Below are positions 10,884-20,183 of a DNA stretch of 64,000 bases, in pieces. The DNA lies in contig OZ025221.1 in assembly GCA_964019055.1 (NCBI GenBank), positions 9,243,993 to 9,307,992 on the forward strand, given 5' to 3'. Origin of the DNA: Anthopleura xanthogrammica. Its lineage: Eukaryota > Cnidaria > Anthozoa > Actiniaria > Actiniidae. The first letter of the stretch is position 1; each line of letters begins with the position of its first letter. The notes beneath the pieces are model-generated. The model was given only the letters and a program-made list of their open reading frames with translations. It was not told where the DNA came from and made no database searches. The position numbers and the translations under genes were made by a program.

Positions 10884-11354
10884 ACTCCTTATATGCTTAA
10901 GAAAATTTTAAACTATATATTTTCCTATTCTTAGACGCACAAAGTAAAGTTATAGTTAGCGATTCAAAGTCTCTTTTACCTAATGTTACCACACAGCTAG
11001 TACTTGACGTAAAGTTTGGTTTTGAATGTAGTTCTATAGTTTTATCGTTTTAGGCATATTTTTCAACAAAGTCGGTCGATTAAATGTAAGGCTTCGGTCG
11101 ACCGGTCTCAATGATGGTCGTAGAATCAGAACCTGTTTGATCGGATGCTCGGAGCCTCAAATACAACTGGAATTTTGCAGCAATTTTGACGACATCTAAG
11201 TAGGGTTGGAGAGACATTCTGGTAAGCTGTAGTTTTGTAAAAGTAGCCATTTTCAGCGTTTTTTTTAGAGATAAGATGAAAGATACTGGAATAAAGCAAG
11301 TACTATTTACATCTTCCAAGGCTGATGAAGTTTTTCAGCGTTCTGAATATCAGT
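10884..11354. other. 3' flank of GPCR 3, no gene seen
   Basis: Presumably the 3'UTR and downstream flank of the minus-strand receptor. No repeat or coding signal was recognised. Confidence 0.4.
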
Positions 11355-12326
11355 TTATTCAGTTCTGGACTCAAATGGAATTTCTCTTACAATCTGCAAA
11401 CCAGTGGAACTACCAGCAGTCATCCAACTCTCTGTTCCATCCTTAAAACAGCAACGGCAGACAATCTTTTTAAGATGACGCCTAAAATTACTGCTATGGA
11501 AGCTATAGATGATGGGGTTGACAGCAGCATTAAACGAACAGATTGCTACTGTTGCCGGGTATGCAATATCGCCCCGGAACGACTGAGGGGCGTAGGCTGA
11601 GAGAACAAAAATCGTCAGCTCGGGAAACCACGACAGGGCGTAAATAAGACTCACAGTCAGGACCATTTTAGTGGCTTTCTTTCTCTTCTTTTGCTGTCTT
11701 TCTTCGTCGAGATTCATCACTAAATCTTTAAACCATAGAATATAGATAATCTTAGAATAGAGTACTGCCATTGTTGTCATAGGAACTACTCCCAGTACGA
11801 GGAAACAAAGTACACTGTATATCTTAAAGGACGATAGCGTCCATGTCATTGTGCAGAACCCTGTTTTGGTATCGAAGCGCTTCCACTCGAATCCAATCGC
11901 ATTCCATGCCAAAGTAAACAGCCAACACGTAGCTACAAGAAGTTTTAAATTCCTGGTGATAAAACTCGTGCCATATTTGTGTGGATTGGCAACAGCAATG
12001 TATCGTTCTATTGAAATAGCGAGAAGGAAGACAGAAGAAGCGTAGCCTCCTATCCAAGCTAGTGTCTCGCCAGTTATGAGCGCGCATAGAATGTCCCCTG
12101 TCAATCCACCAGGATGGGTAAAAAACCCACGGAAGATAAAAGCAGGACTGAAGAATATCAACAGCATCAGGTCTGAGACAGCGAGGTTCACGAGGAGATA
12201 GTTCATTGGTGTTCGCATCGATTTGTTGAGAAGAACGACAAGGCAAACCAGGATATTACCAGTCACTCCTGTTAGCGTTGAGATGGAAAACGCAGTCTTA
12301 ATGGCAATCTCTTCCCCAGAAATCAT
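11355..12326 (-). CDS. Class A GPCR 3, peptide-receptor-like (323 aa)
   Basis: Third tandem paralogue. Start is the ATG at 12326 (MISGEE); the frame is open two codons further, to a GTG, which is not used. Landmarks are GN 23-24, D52, C81, ERY 107-109, W135, C158 with W162, and NPIIY 270-274. TM6 reads SWFPE (232-236): the Cys of the CWxP motif is replaced by Ser, unlike the other five receptors. Loop 1 is HPGGLTGDILC and loop 3 RKKATKM. The acceptor TTTTTTAG (exon from 12357, 31 nt upstream of ATG) and a strong donor AAG|GTAAGT (exon end 13265) define a 907-bp 5'UTR intron. Family role: plasma-membrane G-protein coupling. Ligand unknown. Confidence 0.9.
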   Translation of the reverse strand: MISGEEIAIKTAFSISTLTGVTGNILVCLVVLLNKSMRTPMNYLLVNLAVSDLMLLIFFSPAFIFRGFFTHPGGLTGDILCALITGETLAWIGGYASSVFLLAISIERYIAVANPHKYGTSFITRNLKLLVATCWLFTLAWNAIGFEWKRFDTKTGFCTMTWTLSSFKIYSVLCFLVLGVVPMTTMAVLYSKIIYILWFKDLVMNLDEERQQKKRKKATKMVLTVSLIYALSWFPELTIFVLSAYAPQSFRGDIAYPATVAICSFNAAVNPIIYSFHSSNFRRHLKKIVCRCCFKDGTESWMTAGSSTGLQIVREIPFESRTE

Positions 12327-12357
12327 TTTCACTTTCTCCTCTATTCTAGCAAACGTC

Positions 12358-13264
12358 CTAAAAAAGAATATTTTTTGAAGAAATACGTAGTTAATAAAGT
12401 TTTTACGTGTAAAGATGTTGTTGCTACTGTCAAACCGACTATAAGTTCTATTCTAATCCCAAAATCACTGACAAAGTAAACCTTCTTCCGTCTATTCAAA
12501 TATGAATTAAGATCCCTTTTCCATGCGATTAAGTGACGTTAGATGTCATATTTACACAACGTAATTTACTTTTTCTCTGGAAGACAAGAAAATGTCTTCA
12601 TCGTTATTTGGTCTGAAATGTCATAACAGCTATGCTTTTCTAAAGTCAACAAAGTAAAAAGTTTGTGCGACAAGTAATGAAATAAAACGAACAAAGAAAG
12701 CAAACAGAAAAGGAATGGATATATAACCGAAAGGATTAATGCATCTCAGAGATTAATGAATCAAACAAGTTTGGTTGTTTAATCCCGAAACACGTTCAAT
12801 TTTCATTTGTCAGTCTGACGTGTTCCATTGAACGTCAGGGCGACGAGTACTTAATTGTTAAGTGAGACTTAATATCTTACTTTAAAACAGAGGGGAGAGG
12901 TGATGGAAAGTCAAGCTTTTCAAGGCTTTCACTAAAGATTTGAAATAAGAAATTCGACGTTAAGACTGGGATAACATTCGGTTCCAATTTCAATAATTTT
13001 TACCTAAGTTTAGCGTAAGGTTTTGAATCTACGATATATTGATATCCGGGTACTTTTTAGAATTTTGCTCCAGTTTCTGCACGTTCTTTGTCTTAGCTGA
13101 TGAACGCGCGCGCGCGAAAAAGCGCGCCAAAACAACAGATTGGATACCAAAAAAACAAGTATTAGAAGAAACATATATTGACTATCTTACGAAACAGTAC
13201 ATTAATTTACCTAAGATTTCAGCGATTCTTTGAATATATAAAGGTTATTAATGTCAAAACTTAC
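12358..13264 (-). other. Predicted 5'UTR intron of GPCR 3
   Basis: Minus-strand donor CAATCAAAG|GTAAGTTTT (exon end 13265) and acceptor ATTCTTTTTTAG|GACG (exon from 12357). The non-coding first exon lies just right of 13265. The CCAAT-rich stretch at 13.49-13.72 kb is then 0.2-0.45 kb upstream and may be promoter sequence. Confidence 0.6.
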
Positions 13265-13486
13265 CTTTGATTGTAGGAGACTAAATTTCCGTCTTAGTTG
13301 ACGAGTTTTTCCAGCTTATCTTTTGGAGACAGAATCTTTGACAGCTTGTCAAGTGCTGTCGTTTCAACATTTGTGTTAAGTTTAAACTGGGTTTGAAATT
13401 ACTGGATAATTTTCGTTTCATTCTTATATTATACGTAGGTGAAGACACAAATAGGTCGAAAAATATAGAGAAAAAATAATGATGTC

Positions 13487-13720
13487 AAGCGCATTCTGAT
13501 TGGCTGAAAAAAGATTGATGGTGCTATCTAATTGGTTAAAAGGTAAGTACAATCTGATTGGCTAGAGAGTATTTGCAGTTGCAGCTTTGATCATGTAAAA
13601 ATATCTCATGCTGAAAATATATACAGCCACGTGGTGCAATCTGATTGGCTAAAAAACAAAAATGCGCAATCTGATTGGTTTAAAATAGAAGCACGCGAAA
13701 GTGATTGGTTGATAGTTTAA
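13487..13720. promoter_or_regulatory. Cluster of TGATTGG/TAATTGG (inverted CCAAT) boxes
   Basis: ATTGG occurs six times: near 13497, 13530, 13556, 13643, 13674 and 13701. Most are in the context (GCGCA/CAA)TCTGATTGG(C/T)T. ATTGG is the reverse CCAAT box bound by NF-Y in animals. The cluster lies 0.2-0.45 kb upstream of the inferred first exon of GPCR 3. It could instead be a degenerate version of the CTGATTGG-containing satellite at 19.53 kb. Confidence 0.45.
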
Positions 13721-14000
13721 CCAGTTTTAATCTTGGTGAAGTTCGTAAGAAAAAATTTTACTAAAGAATTTAGAAAATAATTAAGCTCTTTTACTTAGTT
13801 TTATTATAGCAACGATTGAAAGTGTTTCATCCTACATTTCGCCAAAAAGAAATCAAAATCATTTTACTTTCCAAAACTATTTGTATATCAGTACTGGTGT
13901 ATTTTGGGATACAGATTTCCTCTATTTCTTTTTTAGTTGAACAGTTAAATGAAAAATGAAAAGCAGTTTTTTCCACTTTCGAGAGAGTGAGTGGCAAGTT

Positions 14001-14107
14001 CATCATCATCATCACCATCATTGCCACCACCACCATCATCATCACCATTATGTATCATCATCATCATCACCATCATCATAATGCATCATCATCATCATCA
14101 TCTCCAT
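14001..14107. repeat. (ATC)n microsatellite
   Basis: Imperfect CAT/CAC trinucleotide repeat with short interruptions (ATTATGT, ATAATG). Confidence 0.95.
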
Positions 14108-14930
14108 CCTTATTTTTCAAAGGTAACATAACTAAACTGACAGCTATCTAACTTATGGCCCTCTGAAAAAGTACAAGGAAAACTATATGCAGCAACACTA
14201 AAATAACTTTACGAACACATTAGTTATAATAATATTTAATATCTAAGCAAGATCTTGACAGCAATACATTTACAAGTATAACGTCTGAGGAGCAGTGTTT
14301 ACACATATTTTCATGTGTCTGACTAGCTTTACAGAACTACACAACTTAATAATGAAAGGAAAAAAGGTATTACCCTTCATAAAAAAAAATAGTGAAATAA
14401 AAATAAAAATGACTAAAAACGAGCTATGGTTTCCTGGTTTCTGATTGTTCTGACAGCAGCTGTCACTCCAAGTCTATGCACTTTCACAGACCAGGTGTTT
14501 ACAGTGCTAATTAAAAATATTTCATTTGATGAAACGAACGACCTTTACAATATATCTTAATCAAAGGCAAAAGTAATATGAAACTACAATACAGTAGATT
14601 TGATATACAGCTATGAATGTGAAACGTCGCGGCGTTGGCAAGGTTACGGTACGGAATTGACGTCATCGTATGAACCAATCAGCGTACGGGATCACTGCTT
14701 GGCCAATGAAAATGCTCGGGCACGTCCACGTCACGATTTGGTGTTACATCCGTACACGATTTATTTTACAGACATACATACTGTTCTATATAGGTTTTAA
14801 TTCTCAGGAGATTGAAGTTCTTTTGTTCTTTTCTCCAGATTGAGCTGCTATGACGTCACGTGAAAGGAGACTATTACCACTATAAGAAGTATTGTTTACA
14901 AGGCTACAACTTTAGTTTACATGGTTGTAA
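14108..14930. other. Intergenic, GPCR 3-4; no gene seen
   Basis: AT-rich. Near 14785-14875 there is a fragment (TTCTCAGGAGATTGAA, TGACGTCACGTGAAAGG) shared with the MITE at 61038-61162 and partly with 35431-35525, indicating an older, eroded copy. One perfect CRE lies at about 14658. Confidence 0.45.
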
Positions 14931-14935
14931 TAGAA

Positions 14936-15219
14936 CTCTTTACCTTGGGCGTAATGTTTTCCCATTTCAGACCACGTGTCATTCTCTTGAGAATAAGGTT
15001 CTTTGTTTCAGTTGTATACATAATCATGTGTCTTCTCATGCGCAACCGGCAAGCCCAAATATGATACACTAGGGAACGATTCTTAATGTTTTAAACTTTT
15101 GATCACAACACAAGAAATTTTCTCTTTACCTGTAGGATTTTCGACCAATGCTTTGGCCTTCATCAGTACACGACACGTGGTCTAAAATGGGAAAACATTA
15201 CGCCCAAGGTAAAAAGAGG
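14936..15219. mobile_element. MITE with about 45-bp TIRs abutting the GPCR 4 stop codon
   Basis: The left arm (14936-14981) contains TTACCTTGGGCGTAATGTTT then TCCCATTTCAGACCACGTGT. The right arm (15170-15219) is its inverse with one or two differences. There is no coding capacity. The right end lies within about 2 bp of the TAA (15221-15223) of GPCR 4, so the 3'UTR of that receptor begins inside the element. Eroded relatives occur at 30565-30710, 36235-36350 and 48625-48670. Confidence 0.8.
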
Positions 15220-15220
15220 T

Positions 15221-16192
15221 TTAGGCAGGAGTTTCCTGTGTATCCTGACCTGTATTGGCATGGTTCTCTTGATTGGCTAATACTTCGTCTACTCTGTTGT
15301 CCGCCATGCACGGCTTCCCACAGCACAGCGTCTCGCAGAGGTACTTCCTAAACCCAGTGCTCTGTAGGCTGTAGATCACAGGGTTGATGCTGGAGTTGAA
15401 TGTGGCAAGGACGATAGTGATCTGATGATTCACGGAGTGGACACCCTCTTCTGGTAACATGTAGGCAAGAAAATAAATCACCAGTGTAGGAGTCCAGCAG
15501 ATGACGTAAATGACGCTGACAGCGATCACCATTTTGGTTACCCTCTTTCGCGTTCGTATGATGGCTTGATGAGTTGTGGTGTCTGATTTGAACCAAAGAT
15601 TACGGATGACTTTAGTGTACATGTACGCCATGATAGATATGGGGATAGCACCGACCACCACGTTCCATCCAAAGCTGTATATCTTGGGAAGGACTTGGTT
15701 TGGCCACTCCTCACCGCATGTCTTGATGTCATAACGATAGGTGACGGTAATAAAAAGAGGAGAGTTCCATAACAGAGCTGCCAACCAGGTTGCAGCGGCG
15801 ACGTACTTGAGATTACGGTTGTTTATCCGTCCTTTCTCGGAGTGAGGGTACAAAATGGCGTAGTACCGTTCAACTGATATGGCGACGAGGTTGAAAACTG
15901 ATGTCACAGCACTTGTCCATGCCACTGCCCCCCCGGTTATGAACTTACACAGTACAATCCCAGCAGTGCCATCCGGGTGGGTGTACAAGGGGCCGATGAT
16001 GAACTGTATGGATATAAATACAGCGACCATCATGTCTGCAACAGCAAGGTTCACTAGCAGATAGTTCATTGGGGTTTGCATTGAGCGATGACGTAGTACT
16101 ACTGTGATGACGAGAGAGTTCCCGATGACGTCAGTTAGGAACATGACGGTGAAGGCGAACGTCAGACCGATGTATGTTGCATCCTCCATCAT
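15221..16192 (-). CDS. Class A GPCR 4, peptide-receptor-like (323 aa)
   Basis: Second receptor subgroup, with GPCRs 5 and 6. GN is at 24-25, D53 in LAVAD, C82, ERY at 108-110, W136, loop-2 C159 in CGEEWP, CWTP at 232-235 and NPVIY at 270-274, with LCCG after helix 8. Loop 1 HPDGTAGIVLC has Ile where the others have Asp. The start is MMED at 16192; an in-frame ATG follows at 16189. A textbook acceptor (TTTTTCTTGTTTCCAG, exon from 16207) is 15 nt upstream, and a possible donor (AATT|GTAAGT, exon end near 17735) would give a 1.5-kb 5'UTR intron. The TAA is in direct contact with a MITE. Function by family: plasma-membrane peptide-type receptor, ligand unknown. Confidence 0.9.
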   Translation of the reverse strand: MMEDATYIGLTFAFTVMFLTDVIGNSLVITVVLRHRSMQTPMNYLLVNLAVADMMVAVFISIQFIIGPLYTHPDGTAGIVLCKFITGGAVAWTSAVTSVFNLVAISVERYYAILYPHSEKGRINNRNLKYVAAATWLAALLWNSPLFITVTYRYDIKTCGEEWPNQVLPKIYSFGWNVVVGAIPISIMAYMYTKVIRNLWFKSDTTTHQAIIRTRKRVTKMVIAVSVIYVICWTPTLVIYFLAYMLPEEGVHSVNHQITIVLATFNSSINPVIYSLQSTGFRKYLCETLCCGKPCMADNRVDEVLANQENHANTGQDTQETPA

Positions 16193-16320
16193 GGAGGACG
16201 TTTACTCCTGGAAACAAGAAAAATATATATACCATCGTTAAGAAAAGATTCGGGGAGGGGATATTTCCTCGATCTAGAATGGCTTTATTAATATGGCACT
16301 AATAATATCCTAATAATAAA

Positions 16321-16582
16321 GCTGATCTGAGAAAAAATATTAGCCAATCAGAATCGAGAAAATTTGCAAAACTGAGGTGTCATCCTTAGTAGTCCGGCGA
16401 CTCTTTATTGTATTTTCCAACTCAATGAAGAATATTATAGTAAATGTATACAAAACATGAGAAAATTCTCCTGAAAATCTAAATTCATCTCAAATGTAAA
16501 CTTTTATAAGTCAATTTTCGCAGGCTTCATGACACCTCAGTTTTGCCGTGACGTCATTTCTACGTCACTATTTCAGATCAGC
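16321..16582. mobile_element. Foldback/MITE-like element in the GPCR 4 5' region
   Basis: GCTGATCTGAGAAAA at 16321 pairs with TTTCAGATCAGC ending at 16582. Internal GCAAAACTGAGGTGTCAT (about 16366) pairs with ATGACACCTCAGTTTTGC (about 16530). The interior carries a CRE (about 16550) and CCAATCAGA. It lies inside the predicted 5'UTR intron of GPCR 4. Confidence 0.7.
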
Positions 16583-16599
16583 TGGATAATTTTTGCCGA

Positions 16600-18340
16600 C
16601 GAAGAGGAAGGGAAGGGATTGGTATGTGGGGAGGGGAGGGTGGTGAAGACGAAAGGATCAGCTGTTTGAGCAGGTGTTACTCCAGGAAGTGAATCCTTCA
16701 GTGATGTGTAAAGCGAATAGTGAATGAAAAAATACTGCGCAAAGAAAAAAATATGAAATATGAACAAACAAAGAAATTGATGTAAGCAATTAGAGAGAGA
16801 ATGAATAAATGAATGAATGAATGAATGATTGACGAACGATAGATGAAATTAAGAAAAACAAACAAAAAAGCGAACCCTGTTATATAGAATACTATCAATA
16901 ACGATAATTCTTTCGATTTTCTAAACATTGTTTACAATTAATATTCCTAGAGATGTAAGCTAAAATTTCATTATTGTAAACTCAAATTCACCTGACCATG
17001 ATTTCGAATAGTATTTTTGATTTTTTTCTGTATTATGTTTATTTATACGTTTTGTTTGTCTAAAACTTCGTTCATCATCGAACAAATAATTTTTTTTTGT
17101 GGTTTCCACTTTACGCCCGATTCAATAGAACAAATTCTACTAAAACATTAAATTAGCTAAAAAAATCGTTAAGATTAAATATATTTTTCGTATATTTTAA
17201 AGTCATTTGAAATTGGCTCAATTAAGTTTTAAGTTTTTAAATCCAAGTTTTTTAGTTTTGTAATAAAGAAAAGCCATAATTAAGATAATAAAAGTGTGAG
17301 ATATTAAAACAATAGAATTGCAGGAAGATTGATATTTTTTGTTATTCCCAGCAATTGTTATTTTGAAAGTATTTGAAATTTTAAAACGGCGTTCAAGATG
17401 ATATTATCGAAAAAGAAACGAAGAAAAAAAAGTTACGTCCTCGAATTCAGCCGGAATGAGAAATGAAATTCAAAACTGAACAACTTATCTTGAAGATACT
17501 TCATGAGAATAGAAAAATATATGGCTTTTCTGGAAAGAATTTGAGATGAATACGTCTTATTTTCTTTGTTGTGCCATTCGAAATAACTATGAAAGTATGT
17601 TCAAAACATTTGCCATACAAAAGAAGCGAAACATTTCCCAAAAAAATTCTCCTAACACACCAGGGTTTTTGATCTGAAATTAGTTTCAAAATTACCCAAT
17701 TATCATTAATAATATTAATTTTAGAATTACTTACAATTGAAAGTTGTCGGTGAAATTTGGTCCAGGTTTTCCCCGCGCTTTTCTGCGACAGCGCGTCAGT
17801 GTAGAACAACTAGCTATGGAAAAGAAAAAGACTTTGGTCACTCGAAGAGGAAGATCATTACTTCGCTTCCTCGTATAAGAACAGGACATATGTTCTTATC
17901 CAAATTTACAAACGGGCCGAGTTGAGTTATAACTTAATGAATTTGGGGAAAAAATGGTCAACTATTGGTGAATTCAATGGACCTTTCAATCAATGGAGGG
18001 ATAATATTGACGATTAAATGTCCAAGCACCACCTGTTTCTATAATGTTGCTCCAAACTTTTATGAAATATTTACGGCTGATATATAAAACTTCTGAAGGA
18101 TACTACAAGGAATTTTTTAGTGTAATTTCAAGGGACAAAAAAATTTAAGACTCTAAAATATCTTCTAGTATAGTGAAATTATTGAGGTTCTAGGACGGCG
18201 AAGCAAGGGTAACTAAGTGTTCTATCGTTTGTTGGTTTAGCCCGATGGCTTCTGAGAGACTCGTTATAATTTCTTTCGATTAGGACCACCCTTACATAAA
18301 AAAAGTTTATTTCTGGCAGATGAAACCCTCAGTCAAAAAT
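16600..18340. other. 5' region of GPCR 4; no gene seen
   Basis: AT-rich, with a GAAT/AATGA short repeat at 16795-16830. It includes the candidate non-coding first exon of GPCR 4 (minus strand, ending near 17735). The frames at 17501-17925 look non-coding. Confidence 0.4.
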
Positions 18341-18349
18341 TTACTGAAC

Positions 18350-18530
18350 AACCTCTTGACTGATCCAAGTCAGGGCACGGCTAACTCAAAGATCAAACCC
18401 TGAAATAACCTCTGGGCTGATCCAAGTCAGGGCACGGCTAACTCAAAGATCAAACCCTGAAATAACCTCTTATCTGGGCTGATCTAATTCAAGGCATGGC
18501 TAACACACAGATCCAACATTGAAACAACAC
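18350..18530. repeat. 57-bp satellite, three units
   Basis: Three diverged copies of the unit beginning AACCTCTGGGCTGATC and containing AAGTCAGGGCA and GGCTAACTCA. The same unit forms the 7-copy array at 38.82-39.22 kb and a single copy at 6307-6360. No SINE body is attached here. Confidence 0.85.
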
Positions 18531-18782
18531 GACTGATTCACGTTATTGACGCTTAGGGTGAGAAAACGTATTAAATTTAAACAAATTAATGAATTAAGGT
18601 CTTTCTCGAGATAAAAATGCAAGAGTTCTTCAATACATCCGTGAGTTTTGTCATGTGTCAAGTTTTTGGCATCAAACAGACATTTTGAATTGAAAAGATA
18701 GTAAAAAAACGGAAGAAGTCATTCAAGGTCGTATATTACATCTTTGGTTGCCGTGAGGGGTTTGTTAGCATATGACCGACGT

Positions 18783-18823
18783 CACGGCCGCCATGTTGGA
18801 TAATTTTCAACATGGCGGCCGTG
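18783..18823. promoter_or_regulatory. Perfect 16-bp palindrome carrying two YY1-type motifs
   Basis: CACGGCCGCCATGTTG (18783-18798) and its exact inverse (18808-18823) are separated by 9 bp (GATAATTTT). Each arm contains AACATGGCGGCC, close to the YY1 consensus AAnATGGCGGC. It could be a regulatory element or the core of an eroded foldback. GTCACGGC overlaps the left arm. Confidence 0.45.
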
Positions 18824-18829
18824 TATAAT

Positions 18830-19525
18830 TTTCCATTACAAATCCGGCGTTGGTCGTTCTTTAATGAAACTAATTATAATTGCCCTTAGATAATCATGAA
18901 TCTAAAATTCAGTTGATTAGGTTAGGTTAGATGGAAGGGATGGGAGAAAAATGAGAATGGAAAGGAATACTGAATAGAAATAACAATCATTAACACTAAC
19001 CTGAAACAATCAGCCTTGTCTTTTCCTCTTGTTAATTTTGAGTGCTTTGTTGTCTATTTGAAGCTAAGAGACGCGGAAGTTTGTCTTACTTGACAGAGGA
19101 ATTGGAGATTAAAAAAAAAAAAAAGAAAGTGTACACATGTCGAATGCGCATGTCAAACATACGGGTAACGAGACACTCAAATGGCTTCATTGATTAAACA
19201 TGCTGATTGGTTAGTGTCTGTGTATGTACGTTTTGATTGGTTCACTGAAAGAAGAATCATGTTCGGAGTCACTTTGCCGAAAAACGTTACTAAAATTTAC
19301 TACGAAAATATGTTCTATTAAGTAATCGTTTAAAAATTGAAAACAATCATAGCAAAGACAAATAACCCTGCGTAAAGTATTTTATTTTATTTTTTAGGAG
19401 AATATTATTATTTTATACAGCGAAGAATATCCGGCTACAGTAGTAGTTAATAATGAATAGAAGTAATTAATAAATATCTGTAAACTCGCTGGCTAACCAG
19501 AATATTATCAACAAGCTTAATAAAG
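18830..19525. other. Intergenic, GPCR 4-5; no gene seen
   Basis: AT-rich DNA with two further TGATTGGTT/TTGATTGGTT boxes near 19195 and 19225. No coding signal. Confidence 0.4.
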
Positions 19526-19530
19526 ACACT

Positions 19531-19905
19531 TGATTGGCTAGATACAAATGTTACGTAGTTGCGCAACATCTGATTGGATAAGGGATTCATCAGATGACTG
19601 ACGCACACTCTGATTGGCTAGATACAAATGTTACGTAGTTGCGCAACATCTGATTGGATAAGGGATTGATATTAATGACTGATGCACACTCTGATTGGCT
19701 AGATACAAATGTTACGTAGTTGCGCAACATCTGATTGGATAAGGGATTGATATTAATGACTGACGCACACTCTGATTGGCTAGATACAAATGTCACGTAG
19801 TTGCGCAACATTTGATTGGATAAGGGATTGATATCAATGACTGACGCACACTCTGATTGGCTAGTTACAGATGTTACGTAGTTGCGCAACATCTGATTGG
19901 ATTTT
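19531..19905. repeat. 81-bp satellite, about five copies, CCAAT/TTGCGCAA-rich
   Basis: Starts of TGATTGGCTA lie at 19531, 19611, 19692, 19773 and 19854, a period of 80-81 bp. Each unit has two TGATTGG boxes about 40 bp apart flanking TACGTAGTTGCGCAAC, plus TGACTGACGC in most units. TTGCGCAA is the symmetric C/EBP-type bZIP site and ATTGG the inverse CCAAT box. Because 81 is divisible by three, one minus-strand frame stays open as a 27-residue repeat; I regard that as incidental. Confidence 0.9.
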
Positions 19906-20183
19906 CCCCTATATCCCTGCACGGGTATTTCCTTAGCAACTTGATCACATTGCCTGACATGTTACTTAACCACATCTAGCAGTTTTTGATAAATTTATAT
20001 AATATATTATATATAGTAGGATATATAGGAAGGTAATGAAAAATATATAAAGTAAATAAACTAATCTGTGGAAAAATCTAGTAAATCGAAGTCCAAATCC
20101 AACATAACCGCCTTTAGTGAGCACCAAGTGAGGAGTATCGACCAGTAAATAACGAGAAATTTGACTAATCGTCCCATAGCGTT
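19906..20183. other. 3' flank of GPCR 5
   Basis: Between the 81-bp satellite and the receptor stop codon. AT-rich with TATA runs, probably 3'UTR. No gene. Confidence 0.4.

Noticed and set aside
19590..19922. Minus frame of 27-residue repeats (SNQMLRNYVTFVSSQSECAS)
   Set aside because: Open only because the 81-bp unit is divisible by three and lacks stops in that frame; it starts and ends in satellite.
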